A stretch of 64,000 nucleotides of DNA. Origin: Plebeiibacterium sediminum (GTDB lineage Bacteria > Bacteroidota > Bacteroidia > Bacteroidales > Marinilabiliaceae). The notes beneath the pieces are model-generated. The model had not been told where the DNA came from, did no database searches, and saw only the letters and a list, made by a program, of their open reading frames with translations. Location of the stretch: assembly GCF_026013605.1 (NCBI RefSeq), contig NZ_JAPDPJ010000017.1:1-64000 (forward strand), in the 5' to 3' direction. Both the position numbers and the translations under genes were made by a program. Shown here piece after piece: positions 9,531 to 19,068 of this stretch (positions within the stretch are counted from its first letter, which is position 1; every line of letters starts with the position of its first letter).

Positions 9531-10316
9531 CTATTTATTTATAAAATTAACTAATAAAACTAAAGTTGAGATAGATGAAAATACCAAGGAGTATACAGTA
9601 CTATTTATTTTTAAACTCTTGTTTTTTTGAGGTTCAATGTATACGATATCATTTGGCTGTAGATAATATGCCTGGGATTGTAATAGGTCTTGGCCGGAAG
9701 TGAGATTAATGCGATAATATATCATTGTTCCATCCTTTGTTTGTCGAATTATCAGCGCACGTTTTAAATTACTATTATCGGTTTCTCCTTTTGCCATACT
9801 AATAGCATCTAGTATAGTTATATAATTATTGTAATTATAATAAATACCAGGTATAGTAACTTCACCTAATACTGTAAACTTAAAATTTAATAATTTAACC
9901 TTTATAGTGGCATCCTTAATATATATTTGAGCTTGGACTTGAATAGATTCTCGTGCTTCTTGAATTGTTTTATTCTTAACATTTACTTTTCCAATTATAG
10001 GTAAAGTAACATATCCGTCATCATCGACAAGAAAACCATTTATATATTGTCCTACTCCTTCCCCATAAGTCTGAGAAGTTCCATTACCACCTCCATTTCC
10101 AGTTGAAGGATTAAATAATGCATTAATCTCAGGATTTAAAGTTTGGATATTAATGTATAAGTTATCTTTAGGTTTGATTCTATGAATTGGAGCAGGAATT
10201 GGCATTGCTTGCTGGAAGTCTTTGTTTTCAAGATCATTAAAGTATGTGATATTTTTTCTTGATGTGCAAGAATATAATAAACAAGTTAAAAAAACAGTAA
10301 GAATGAGTTTGTTCAT
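9531..10316 (-). CDS. Polysaccharide export outer-membrane lipoprotein (Wza/BexD-like)
   Basis: About 261 residues from the ATG at 10316. A longer frame from 10370 adds 18 polar residues that would hide the signal peptide. From the chosen start the protein begins MNKLILTVFLTCLLYSC, a lipoprotein signal with the lipobox Cys at about residue 17. A polysaccharide export domain follows (KPKDNLYINIQTLNP; INGFLVDDDGYVTLPIIGKV), then an SLBB-type segment (FTVLGEVTIPGIYYN). A C-terminal hydrophobic helix of about 20 residues would form the outer-membrane part. Proteins of this family form the ring through which capsule or EPS leaves the cell. It is directly upstream of its usual partner, the Wzc-like kinase. 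Confidence 0.9.
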   Translation of the reverse strand: MNKLILTVFLTCLLYSCTSRKNITYFNDLENKDFQQAMPIPAPIHRIKPKDNLYINIQTLNPEINALFNPSTGNGGGNGTSQTYGEGVGQYINGFLVDDDGYVTLPIIGKVNVKNKTIQEARESIQVQAQIYIKDATIKVKLLNFKFTVLGEVTIPGIYYNYNNYITILDAISMAKGETDNSNLKRALIIRQTKDGTMIYYRINLTSGQDLLQSQAYYLQPNDIVYIEPQKNKSLKINSTVYSLVFSSISTLVLLVNFINK

Positions 10317-10602
10317 GAATTCGTTATGTTTATGATATTTGGTACTTATTTTTTCAGAATTAGTGTGCAATGTTAGTTTTTTTTTCTTTGTTAAATTTTT
10401 TTCTTTGATAAGATGATCATAAAATTAAGTTAATGTAGGAAATTTGAATATTGATTAGAAGTATTAATAGATAATATTAGATTTAATATTCTTCAATTTT
10501 ATATTTCGTCCGTCGATAGTTTTCATAAATGGACATGTACTTATGATTTTTTTTTTAAAGTGTTTTATTATATTATAAATCCAGTTAATAACCATTATCA
10601 AC

Positions 10603-12006
10603 CTACTGTCCATCTCTAACCAGCATTACTTTAAATGTTTTAAGGAATAGTTGTATATCGAGTTTTAAAGACCAGGAATCAATATATTGCATATCCATTT
10701 TCATCCATTGTTCAAATGGAATATTATTTCGTCCTGATACTTGCCAAATACATGTGATACCTGGTTTCATACTTAATCGTCTCCTCTGCCATCTTTCATA
10801 TTCTTCAACTTCTGATGGTACAGGAGGGCGAGGACCAACAATACTCATCTCTCCTTTTAAAACATTAAAAAACTGAGGTAATTCATCTAAAGACGACTTT
10901 CTTAAAAATTTACCAATTTTTGTAACTCTCGGATCATTTTTCATTTTGAAAACAGGTCCTTTTTGTTCGTTTTGATCCTTTAAAGTAAGCTTTAACTCTT
11001 CTGCATTAGTTACCATTGTTCTGAATTTTAAACAATGAAACAAACGCCCATTTTGACCAACTCTGATTTGTTTGAAAAAAACAGGGCCTCCATCATCAAT
11101 TTTTATAGCAAATGCAATAATTAATAGTAAAGGAGAAACTAAAAGTAGTATCAGAAAGGCTCCTAAATAATCCATTAGTGCTTTCAGTTTTAATGCCAAA
11201 TAATTACTTGGCGTATTCATTACAGTAAGAAAGGGTAGTTGATTAAAATAGGATAGATGAGAACGATTTCCGGCCAAACTAAAAATTTCAGATTGCATTC
11301 TAAAAGTAACACCTACTTCTGTACAAAGATTTACAATATCTCTTATTCTATCCTGATTGTAACTGCCTTTACAGAACATGACTTCATCAACAACTATATC
11401 ATCCAATATTTTTGTTAAGCATTCATTTTCAGATATAATTTTAAATTTTCTTCCATATTTTTCAATTATCTCATTACTATCACTAACTATTGCCAATATT
11501 TTAAAACCCCAATCTTTTGTTACAATAAGTTGGTCTATAAAAAAATCTGAATCTTTATCTGCAATTATAACAACGTGTTTGTAATTATATCCTTTTCCTC
11601 TAAGTATTTTCATTGTTTTATATACAAATGACTTGTATGCAAATAAGAAAAAGAAGTTTAAGAAAATAAAAAGAATTAAAACCCAGCGAGATATCATAGT
11701 AAATTCCAGAGTACCAACTATTATAAAAAGTGTTGCAGATCCAAATCCAACAACACTAAAGTATTCAAAAAAAATAGTAGAATACATTTTGGTTCTAAGC
11801 ATTCTTCCCATGCCAAAATGATCTAATAACAAGTACCATATCGGTCCAATTAAAATAAAAATAGTTTCATATTCTCGTCTTCCTACTAGTTCTGATCCTA
11901 AATAATAATTGTTAAACTGCCAGGCCAAATAAAAACTGCCAAGGCTTAGAAATGTTTGGAAAATAACACTCCCTTTAGCGATTACTTTCTCTCGTTCACG
12001 TATCAT
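10603..12006 (-). CDS. Initiating polyprenyl-phosphate sugar-1-phosphate transferase (WbaP/WcaJ type)
   Basis: 467 residues. Four N-terminal membrane helices and a central CoA-binding-like domain (about residues 140-260) precede a fifth helix near 280 and the conserved transferase domain. Visible signatures are DDGGPVFFKQIRVGQNGRLF, KFRTM, RKSSLDELPQFFNVLKGEMS, IVGPRPP and KPGITCIWQVSGRNN. The enzyme puts the first sugar phosphate onto undecaprenyl phosphate, starting each repeat unit at the inner face of the inner membrane. A gap of about 230 bases separates it from the export lipoprotein gene downstream. Which sugar (glucose, galactose or an N-acetyl sugar) cannot be told. Confidence 0.93.
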   Translation of the reverse strand: MIREREKVIAKGSVIFQTFLSLGSFYLAWQFNNYYLGSELVGRREYETIFILIGPIWYLLLDHFGMGRMLRTKMYSTIFFEYFSVVGFGSATLFIIVGTLEFTMISRWVLILFIFLNFFFLFAYKSFVYKTMKILRGKGYNYKHVVIIADKDSDFFIDQLIVTKDWGFKILAIVSDSNEIIEKYGRKFKIISENECLTKILDDIVVDEVMFCKGSYNQDRIRDIVNLCTEVGVTFRMQSEIFSLAGNRSHLSYFNQLPFLTVMNTPSNYLALKLKALMDYLGAFLILLLVSPLLLIIAFAIKIDDGGPVFFKQIRVGQNGRLFHCLKFRTMVTNAEELKLTLKDQNEQKGPVFKMKNDPRVTKIGKFLRKSSLDELPQFFNVLKGEMSIVGPRPPVPSEVEEYERWQRRRLSMKPGITCIWQVSGRNNIPFEQWMKMDMQYIDSWSLKLDIQLFLKTFKVMLVRDGQ

Positions 12007-12243
12007 GGATTACAGTATTAAGGTTAAATCATTAATTATTAAGCAAGTAAATTTTTTGGAATAAGATTTATTGTTAAGATTTTAAGATTTTGATTAGTAT
12101 AATTAATTATATAAAATGATTTTACTGTAGATATACTAATGCTGTTTATTTAAAAGTTTTATTTATTGTTTAAGACAAAATACAGACTTATAGAAAAAAA
12201 TCATATTTTGTAAAATTAGTGACCAATTAATTAAATATACTGT

Positions 12244-12530
12244 TTAATTAATATCACCTAAAAAAACATTTTCTGTTTTTATAAGATCGAATAGATCTTT
12301 AATAGAGATTTCTTTTCCTGTTCCAATATTTATATGGGTATTTCTTATCTCATTTTATTTAAACTAGACTCCTTGAGAATATCATTAAAATTTCTATACT
12401 TTAACATGAAAATACATGCATCTGCCATATCTTCTGAACAAAGGAATTCGAGCATTGGTTTCCCAGTTCCCTATAATGATAGTAAAATAGAAGGAATAAA
12501 AGGATTTGTTGAATTTAGAATTCCGTAATC
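12244..12530 (-). pseudogene. fcl: GDP-L-fucose synthase remnant (fcl)
   Basis: Translating the minus strand gives [18 protein letters not shown] followed by [12 protein letters not shown]. After a one-base frame change it gives [20 protein letters not shown] and then a TAA at 12246-12244. Both pieces match the C-terminal half of GDP-L-fucose synthases (the W-G-T-G-x-P-x-R-E-F-L, D-M-A-D-A-C and N-I-G-T-G-K-E-x-x-I-K motifs). The N-terminal Rossmann half and the last ~50 residues are missing, and an in-frame stop precedes GTGK. About 285 bases remain of roughly 950-1080. The fragment directly follows gmd, the usual gmd-fcl order, so it is the decayed second gene of a GDP-fucose operon. Upper boundary approximate. 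Confidence 0.8.
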
Positions 12531-12598
12531 ACTAATAATTTAGAAGATATTATTTTTAGAAATTGAATCATTATTACTATTGATAGACTTGTTATGGT

Positions 12599-13752
12599 TT
12601 ACTCAAAATAATTCATGACTCTAAAACCTTCTGCTTTTAATAAAGCATCTTTTTTAAATAAATGTAAATCTGCTTCTACCATATCTTTTACTAAAGCAGG
12701 TAAGTCATATTCAGGCTCCCATCCTAATATTTTTTTTGATTTGTAAGGATCTCCAATCAATAACTCAACTTCTGTTGGTCTAAAGTATTTCGGATCAACG
12801 ACCACTATACTTTCTCCTATACGTTTGGTTATTTCTTTTAAATAATCATTGCCAACTTTTTCTTTAAAAATATTAGTGTTTATATCACTTAAAAAACCTT
12901 CTTCATGTTCAGCTTCTCCATTGAAAGTAATAGTTAAACCGCATTCAGCAAAGGCAATTTTTACAAAATCTCGAACTGTTGTAGTAATTCCTGTAGCAAT
13001 AACATAATCATCAGGGGTATCTTGTTGTAAAATAAGATGCATAGCTTTGATATAATCTTTTGCATGCCCCCAATCGCGTTGAGCAGAAAGGTTTCCTAAA
13101 TATAATTTATCCTGCATATTTAATGCTATATGTGCTGTAGCACGTGTAATTTTACGAGTAACAAAAGTTTCTCCTCTATTGGGAGATTCATGATTAAATA
13201 AAATTCCATTTGACGCATGAATATTATAAGCTTCACGATAATTAACTGTTATCCAATAAGCATATAATTTTGCAACGGCATAAGGAGAGCGAGGATAAAA
13301 AGGGGTTGTTTCTTTTTGAGGTACCTCTTGTACTAATCCATAAAGCTCAGAAGTTGATGCCTGGTAAATACGTGTTTTTTGAGTTAATCCTAATAACCTA
13401 ACTGCTTCAAGTATACGAAGTGTTCCTATACCATCTGCATTAGCTGTATATTCCGGCATGTCGAAACTAACAGCAACATGACTCATGGCTGCTAAATTGT
13501 AAATCTCATCTGGTTGAACTTCCTGAATAATTCGTGTTAGATTCATACTGTCAGTTAAATCTCCATGATGAAGAATAAAATGACGATCTTTAATATGTGG
13601 ATCTTGGTATAGATGATCTATTCTGTCGGTATTAAATAAAGAGGTTCGTCTTTTAATGCCGTGAACTTCGTAATTAAGGTTTAAAAGATATTCAGCTAAA
13701 TAAGCTCCATCTTGGCCGGTGATACCTGTGATTAAGGCTATTTTTTTGACAT
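12599..13752 (-). pseudogene. gmd: GDP-mannose 4,6-dehydratase with lost start frame (gmd)
   Basis: The frame is a full-length GDP-mannose 4,6-dehydratase, open from about 13747 to the stop at 12599. It begins [20 protein letters not shown], the NAD(P)-binding GxxGxxG turn of the family. Later it shows the active-site pattern QASTSELYG, then [15 protein letters not shown]. The natural ATG at 13752-13750 is one base out of frame: it is followed by TC and a run of seven A (13747-13741), where eight would join it to the coding frame. In the coding frame a stop lies just upstream, and no ATG, GTG or TTG is available before the Rossmann motif. The next in-frame ATG (13546) would lose about 70 residues including the cofactor site. 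The gene is broken, phase-variable, read by slippage, or affected by a sequencing error. Confidence 0.8.
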
Positions 13753-13796
13753 ATTAATTGATATTTTGTTATTAACTAGTTAAGAAAAAAGCTATT

Positions 13797-14534
13797 TTAT
13801 GAAGCTTTTTTTCTATATATCATTTTATGGAACATATCAATAAATATAACAGGAGTACTGATAAAATATCGGTGAAACATTCTTCTAGGTTCTTTAATGA
13901 AACGACCAAACCATTCTAATTTATATTTAATCATCCAATTAGCTGGACGATTTTTTGTGCCTGCATAAAAGTCAAACACAGCACCAATACAACAAATAAT
14001 TGGAACATTTAGCTGATCTTTAAACTGATGCACCCATTTCTCCTGTTTAGGTGCCGTCATCCCAACAAACAATACATCTGGTTTAAACGTATTCACAACT
14101 TTGCACATTATTTCACTTTCTTTTTGCGAGAACTCATGAACAAAAGGAGGGGAATAAGATCCTGCAAGAACATTATAGAAATCTTTGTGCAAACGTCTGT
14201 CTATTAATTCAAGTGTTTGAGGTTGCGCTCCTAAAAAGAAACAAGATCCATTTTTATCATTGAGCTCTTTTAACAAATGAATATACATATCAAAACCTGC
14301 AATTTTCTTTATTTTATGACCATATAATAATTTTGCTCCTAAAACAACAGCTTCACCATCAGGTAATAAAATATCAGAATCTCTTAATGCCTCTTGAAAT
14401 AATTTATCTCTTTTAGCAACACTATAAGAATGTCCGTTTAGAGTGTTAATTATCATTTTATTGAAGTGAGTAAAATGATTTAAATCTCCTCCAAAAACAT
14501 GATAACCTAACACTTCTGTGTTAGAATAATACAT
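13797..14534 (-). CDS. WecG/TagA/CpsF family glycosyltransferase
   Basis: About 245 residues from the ATG at 14534; a longer frame opens at 14591, but the family usually starts just before the N-x-x-V-L-G block seen here as NTEVLGYHVFGG. Conserved blocks are DSDILLPDGEAVVLGAKLL, AGFDMYIHLLKELNDKNGSC, FFLGAQPQ, VLFVGMTAPKQEKWVHQF and CIGAVFDFYAGTKNRPANWM. These GT26 enzymes transfer N-acetylmannosamine-type or glucuronic-type residues to lipid-linked sugars as an early step in repeat-unit assembly. The enzyme is membrane-associated through its C-terminus rather than spanning. It lies just upstream of gmd in the same orientation. Confidence 0.9.
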   Translation of the reverse strand: MYYSNTEVLGYHVFGGDLNHFTHFNKMIINTLNGHSYSVAKRDKLFQEALRDSDILLPDGEAVVLGAKLLYGHKIKKIAGFDMYIHLLKELNDKNGSCFFLGAQPQTLELIDRRLHKDFYNVLAGSYSPPFVHEFSQKESEIMCKVVNTFKPDVLFVGMTAPKQEKWVHQFKDQLNVPIICCIGAVFDFYAGTKNRPANWMIKYKLEWFGRFIKEPRRMFHRYFISTPVIFIDMFHKMIYRKKAS

Positions 14535-14714
14535 ATGCAAAAATTTAAAGTTAGTACTATTAATATCAAGGATTAATTCCCTTGATAACAATAATGCTTA
14601 AAAAGTATGTGAAGTGTTGAAAGAACTTATTGGTATGACATACTAATTATAATATACTTAAAGAAGTATTTATAATTTGAGATGTGAAGTTTGTTTGGAT
14701 CAACTAATTATAAC

Positions 14715-15752
14715 TTATTTAAGGCAGGACTTGTATATTGAATCCAATTGATTATTTATTTTATTAATATTTAACTCACCATCAGATAATTTTAAAGATG
14801 CTTGTGATAATTTAATTTGTAATTCTTTATCAGATAATAAAGTATCAAGTTTACTCGAGAGATCTTTAATATTACCAGGGGTGCATAAGATTGCATTCTC
14901 ATTATCTATTGCCACATCGGGAATACCACCAACTGAAGTTATGATTGAAGGTAATCCATAAGACCAAGCATCTAGCAAGGCCATTGGTAAACCTTCGGCA
15001 TAACTAGGTAGACAGAAAACTGAAGATTCTGCAAATAGTTTTTCTTTTTCTTTCCCCGAAATCCAACCTCTCATAACAACTTGGTCACATATATTTAAAT
15101 TTTTAGCTAATTTTATTGCATTATCAATTTCTCCATTTCCAGCAAATACAATTTTCCAATCTAAATATTTATTACAGATAGGAGCAAATGCTTGTAATAA
15201 ATCTGCATACCCCTTTCGTTTGTTTAGAGTTCCGGCAAAAAGAATATAATTTTTCTTATTAGATTGAATTTTTTTTCCAGGTACAATCGGATTTAACAAA
15301 ACTTTAATATTGCGGATTGCAGGATAAAATTTTTCTAATTCAATTTTCCAATAATTAGATAGAATAATGCAAAGATCTCCATGCTTAAAGATATATCGGT
15401 ACAACCAACTAAAGTTGCTATATAAAGTTGTTTCTATAGAGTATGAATGGAAATGAAGAATAACTTTTTTTCTTAAAATCTTTGCTATAAAAATAAATAA
15501 TGATTTTCGAATGGCACTAGGAGGCTCACTAAAGTGAATATGAACTGCGTGATAAAAAGGGATTTTAAATAAAAATATAAAGATTGATTTTAAAAAGTAA
15601 AACAATTTGAATAATACATTTCTATCAACATGAGTTTCAATCCATTTGCAATTGTATTTTTCCCATTGATCACCTTGTTCATGAGCCTTAACTACAGATG
15701 TAACACCTCCTTGAGTTTTGCGAGAAGTTGCAATAATAAGTATTTTAGACAT
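14715..15752 (-). CDS. Glycosyltransferase family 4
   Basis: 345 residues with the GT-B fold pattern of GT4. The N-terminal half has a glycine-rich loop (RKTQGGVTSVV). The C-terminal nucleotide-sugar domain begins at ILFAGTLNKRKGYADLLQAF, and the E-x7-E-like region is PSYAEGLPMALLDAWSYG. Such enzymes add hexoses or related sugars to the growing lipid-linked repeat unit at the cytoplasmic face of the inner membrane. It starts 14 bases after the stop of the next glycosyltransferase gene upstream, so the two are probably co-transcribed. Donor sugar unknown. Confidence 0.88.
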   Translation of the reverse strand: MSKILIIATSRKTQGGVTSVVKAHEQGDQWEKYNCKWIETHVDRNVLFKLFYFLKSIFIFLFKIPFYHAVHIHFSEPPSAIRKSLFIFIAKILRKKVILHFHSYSIETTLYSNFSWLYRYIFKHGDLCIILSNYWKIELEKFYPAIRNIKVLLNPIVPGKKIQSNKKNYILFAGTLNKRKGYADLLQAFAPICNKYLDWKIVFAGNGEIDNAIKLAKNLNICDQVVMRGWISGKEKEKLFAESSVFCLPSYAEGLPMALLDAWSYGLPSIITSVGGIPDVAIDNENAILCTPGNIKDLSSKLDTLLSDKELQIKLSQASLKLSDGELNINKINNQLDSIYKSCLK

Positions 15753-15766
15753 ATTCGTTCCGCTTT

Positions 15767-16741
15767 TTATTTAAACATAACTGATTTCATATTTTTATAA
15801 CACTCTTTAATGTTATATGTAGATTGCGGAATTTTGCTTTCCATTAATTGTATTTCTTTGATAGCTTTTATCCAATCACTCAGATCTTCTACCACATGCA
15901 TGAAGTTTAATCGATTTTTGGAATGATATGGATTACGAGTAATAATCAGAGGTTTTTGAAGACCTTCTGAATCAGCAACAGACGAGATTCCTACACAATA
16001 ATTTAATTTGTCCGATCGAAGAGGACATACAATGGCTTTTGCGCTTGCCATAGCGTATAACATATGCGGATAAACTTCACCAGTATTTTCGGTGATAGTT
16101 ACTTCAATATTAGGAATGTCTTTACATTTTTTAGGTAAATCTTCGTGATTATTACCTGCATGATTTTTACTTGTAATTATTTTTAAAGAAGCACCAGTTT
16201 GTTTGAAGGCTTCAATTAATAAGTCAAAATCACGTTGCTCTTTACCTGTAGAAACGAATGTTCCGTTATCTTCTTTTGGAATATTATTAAAAAAGTCCAT
16301 GTCCGCACCCCATCCTGGAGTAGAGCATTTGTTGCTACTTATGTAACCTCTTTCTACCGTTTCTTGCATCGAAAGTTCCGAAAGAAAAAACATATGATTT
16401 ACTCCGCTCATAATAAAGTGGTAAAATAGCCATTTTATTCCCTTATTTTTTTTAGGACTATGATGTAAGTATGCGAAAATAGGAATCCGTATGATTTTAC
16501 AAGCAGCTAAAATTAATAATAATATATGCGCGTGAAGATTTAGATTTGGAATAAATATTTTATCAGGTTGGTACTGATTAATTAATCGTAAGTCGTTAAA
16601 AAAATCATATTTTTCCTGAGCCCATAATACTTTATGACCATCATTTTCCATCTCACATGCTCCGTATAACCAATGAGACGGGTTTTTTCCTTCCTGCCAT
16701 AAGTAATAATTTTGCGATGAGCCTATGTATAAAATTTTCAT
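15767..16741 (-). CDS. Glycosyltransferase, GT-B type (GT4-like), divergent
   Basis: 324 residues, starting MKILYIGSSQNYYLWQEG. The C-terminal domain shows FVSTGKEQRDFDLLIEAFKQ, the beginning of a glycosyltransferase 1 domain (PF00534/PF13692), and an acceptor/donor-loop region ending in GLQKPLIITRNPYH. The canonical E-x7-E block is not clear, so this is a divergent member. Spacing to the genes on both sides is 14 and 38 bases, which supports a single transcript. It most likely adds one sugar of the repeat unit. Confidence 0.7.
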   Translation of the reverse strand: MKILYIGSSQNYYLWQEGKNPSHWLYGACEMENDGHKVLWAQEKYDFFNDLRLINQYQPDKIFIPNLNLHAHILLLILAACKIIRIPIFAYLHHSPKKNKGIKWLFYHFIMSGVNHMFFLSELSMQETVERGYISSNKCSTPGWGADMDFFNNIPKEDNGTFVSTGKEQRDFDLLIEAFKQTGASLKIITSKNHAGNNHEDLPKKCKDIPNIEVTITENTGEVYPHMLYAMASAKAIVCPLRSDKLNYCVGISSVADSEGLQKPLIITRNPYHSKNRLNFMHVVEDLSDWIKAIKEIQLMESKIPQSTYNIKECYKNMKSVMFK

Positions 16742-16779
16742 TTTTGGGATATATTATAGCTATCTTTATAAGTGGTTAG

Positions 16780-17985
16780 CTATTGCTTGTTATAAAGATT
16801 TTCTAAGTATTTATTATATGTTTCCGGATTGTGATATAACCTAATACGTTCTATACATCTTTTTGCCTTTTCTTTAATGTCTTCCGTATTATTAAAAATA
16901 TCCTCGATTGTTTCTATTAAACCCTTTTCAAGTTTATCTTTATAATTACAATATTCTTCATATGTATTATTTATTGGGCATCCAAATTCATTTACAGGAA
17001 CATCTATTGTCCATCCACAACTATCATTGTTTATTTCAGACAAGGCTCTTAAGTTTGTTGTTACAACCGGTGTTCCACATGCTTGACATTCCAATGTTGA
17101 ATAGCCATAAGTATCCATCCAAGTAGGAAGAAAAGCAACATGAGCTTTTTTTATTAGTTGCATAACCTGATTATTTGGCAAGGATTCATAGTAAGTTATG
17201 TATTCTTTATTTTCGTTAATGTTTTTTTTCGTTACTAATATATCATCCAAATTCTGTTTATAACGAGAGTCCTCATCTTTATGGTTTAACTTTCCAACTA
17301 CTGTTATATGAAAAGTATACTTGTTTTTAAATTGTAATAATGAATTTATGGTTTCACGACCGCCTTTTCTGTTCATTTCTCCTCCAATAAAAATGAAATT
17401 AAGATTTTTGGTGTTATATGAAATTCCTTTTTCCTCTACACTATTAACATACAATTCCTGAGGAGGGTGTAAAGTGGTAGTTTTTTTTAATATGGCTTGT
17501 TCATATTCCGGGAATTGATGAATAATTGCTTTTTGAATCTTTTCTGAAGATTTACTTAGGCATAATAAGGCTAAACATTGTTTTTGTGCCAATAACTGTA
17601 TTTCCTGTTTAACTCTTGGTATATCTTTTAAAACTGATAAATCAGGCTTGTTGTTTTCAATAGCTTTTGTAACATCAATAGTCCATGGTACACCACTTTC
17701 AACACTTAAGACCCAAGGTGTTTTTTTTGAGTAATTTACCGTATTGAAGAAATGATAGATATTGCATTTTTCAGGTAAAATATTTTTATAACGATAAAAA
17801 ACTTTTTCAACTAATTCTTCATTGCTTATATTTTTTAATAAACCTAAATTTTTAAGAATTAGAATAGGAGTTGAAATAATTAGAAAAAGATTATTAAATC
17901 GAATATTCTTGTATTCAATTGTCGGTATTCTATCTAAAAATAATCGTTTTGAAGCGTAGTTTTCTGATAATAATCCTAATTTCAT
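16780..17985 (-). CDS. Glycosyltransferase family 4
   Basis: 401 residues. The C-terminal half carries LNFIFIGGEMNRKGGRETIN (start of the donor-binding Rossmann domain) and then FLPTWMDTYGYSTLECQACG with TPVV, matching the E-x7-E donor-binding block of GT4 in a slightly altered form. The N-terminal half lacks membrane helices. It sits 38 bases upstream of another GT-B enzyme and about 35 bases downstream of a GT2 gene. The role in adding a sugar to the repeat unit is inferred from context; the donor is unknown. Confidence 0.85.
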   Translation of the reverse strand: MKLGLLSENYASKRLFLDRIPTIEYKNIRFNNLFLIISTPILILKNLGLLKNISNEELVEKVFYRYKNILPEKCNIYHFFNTVNYSKKTPWVLSVESGVPWTIDVTKAIENNKPDLSVLKDIPRVKQEIQLLAQKQCLALLCLSKSSEKIQKAIIHQFPEYEQAILKKTTTLHPPQELYVNSVEEKGISYNTKNLNFIFIGGEMNRKGGRETINSLLQFKNKYTFHITVVGKLNHKDEDSRYKQNLDDILVTKKNINENKEYITYYESLPNNQVMQLIKKAHVAFLPTWMDTYGYSTLECQACGTPVVTTNLRALSEINNDSCGWTIDVPVNEFGCPINNTYEEYCNYKDKLEKGLIETIEDIFNNTEDIKEKAKRCIERIRLYHNPETYNKYLENLYNKQ

Positions 17986-18019
17986 TTATTTATAATTTTA
18001 ATATAAAAATTTAATAGAA

Positions 18020-19063
18020 TTAGTTATTTTTTATTTTATTTATGAACCAACATAAAAATAGAAAGATAAATGGTTTATTCTTTAAAATACAATAACTAAT
18101 CAAGCTCTGAGGAAAGGGGAGATCATTTGTTTTATATCCATTTTTTATATCTTTCCAAATTATAGAATTTAATACTTCCTTTATTAAGGAAAACTTTTCG
18201 ATTAAACTATATGGAGCTTTATCTACAACATCTCTAATTACATAGGTCCTTGTATATCCTAATAAAAACCGTATTGATCTTTTGGAATCAGAGTCAATGT
18301 CTTTTGTTAGATCTCTCAGTATTTCATATAAATAGAAGAAACATTTGTATTTATCCCGAATAAATGTTTTTGTAAGAGAAACTTCATTATAACAATAATG
18401 ATATAAATTATTTGGCAAGAAACAGGCTTGATTTGAATTCAATAAGAATTGAACCTGAAAAGCTATGTCCTCTGAGGCAACTTCTCTTTCTGAATAAAAG
18501 CGAATGTTGTTATACTGAATAATCTCTCTTTTGTATATAGAGTGCCAAACCGACATGTCATGTAAACGTTCTGCTTTTACTTTTGGAGCAGAAGCTATAA
18601 AATCCAGGGCTGTTTGTATTATTTCTTTATTGTTGTTTATTTCTTTTTTTTCATTATAGTCCGAAATATTAACAAATTTATTTGTTGATATCTCTTTTAC
18701 AAAACCACAATACACAACATCATAATGAAATTTCTCTGCCTCATTATATAATGTATAATACATATTTAAATCAACATAATCATCTGAATCTACGAAAGCT
18801 ACATATTTACCCGTAGCTATTTCTAATCCACTATTGCGAGCAAAACCTAATCCACCGTTTTTTTTATGGATAACTTTTATTCGTTGTTCATGTTTTGCAT
18901 ATTCATCACACATTTCCGGACAATTATCAGGGGATTCATCATCTACCAGAATAATCTCAATATCTTTTAATGTTTGATTTACAAGGGACTGTATGCAACG
19001 ATCTAAGTATGATTCAACTTTATATATAGGAACAATAATGGAAACCAATGGTGTGTTCATCAT
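18020..19063 (-). CDS. Glycosyltransferase family 2
   Basis: 347 residues with a GT-A fold. It begins VSIIVPIYKVESYLDRCIQS and holds the nucleotide-binding IILVDDESPDN and the D-x-D metal site in YVAFVDSDDYVD at about residue 90. A further conserved AxxGxxR-like region near residue 190 (REVASEDIAFQVQFLL) contains the E-D pair often found in GT2 enzymes of capsule loci. The C-terminus is hydrophobic and may associate with the membrane. The start codon lies 5 bases after the stop of the acetyltransferase gene upstream. Confidence 0.9.
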   Translation of the reverse strand: MMNTPLVSIIVPIYKVESYLDRCIQSLVNQTLKDIEIILVDDESPDNCPEMCDEYAKHEQRIKVIHKKNGGLGFARNSGLEIATGKYVAFVDSDDYVDLNMYYTLYNEAEKFHYDVVYCGFVKEISTNKFVNISDYNEKKEINNNKEIIQTALDFIASAPKVKAERLHDMSVWHSIYKREIIQYNNIRFYSEREVASEDIAFQVQFLLNSNQACFLPNNLYHYCYNEVSLTKTFIRDKYKCFFYLYEILRDLTKDIDSDSKRSIRFLLGYTRTYVIRDVVDKAPYSLIEKFSLIKEVLNSIIWKDIKNGYKTNDLPFPQSLISYCILKNKPFIFLFLCWFINKIKNN

Positions 19064-19068
19064 TTTTA

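Noticed and set aside
12334..12528. 64-residue plus-strand frame
   Set aside because: It is the reverse of the fcl fragment, which explains the sequence much better.
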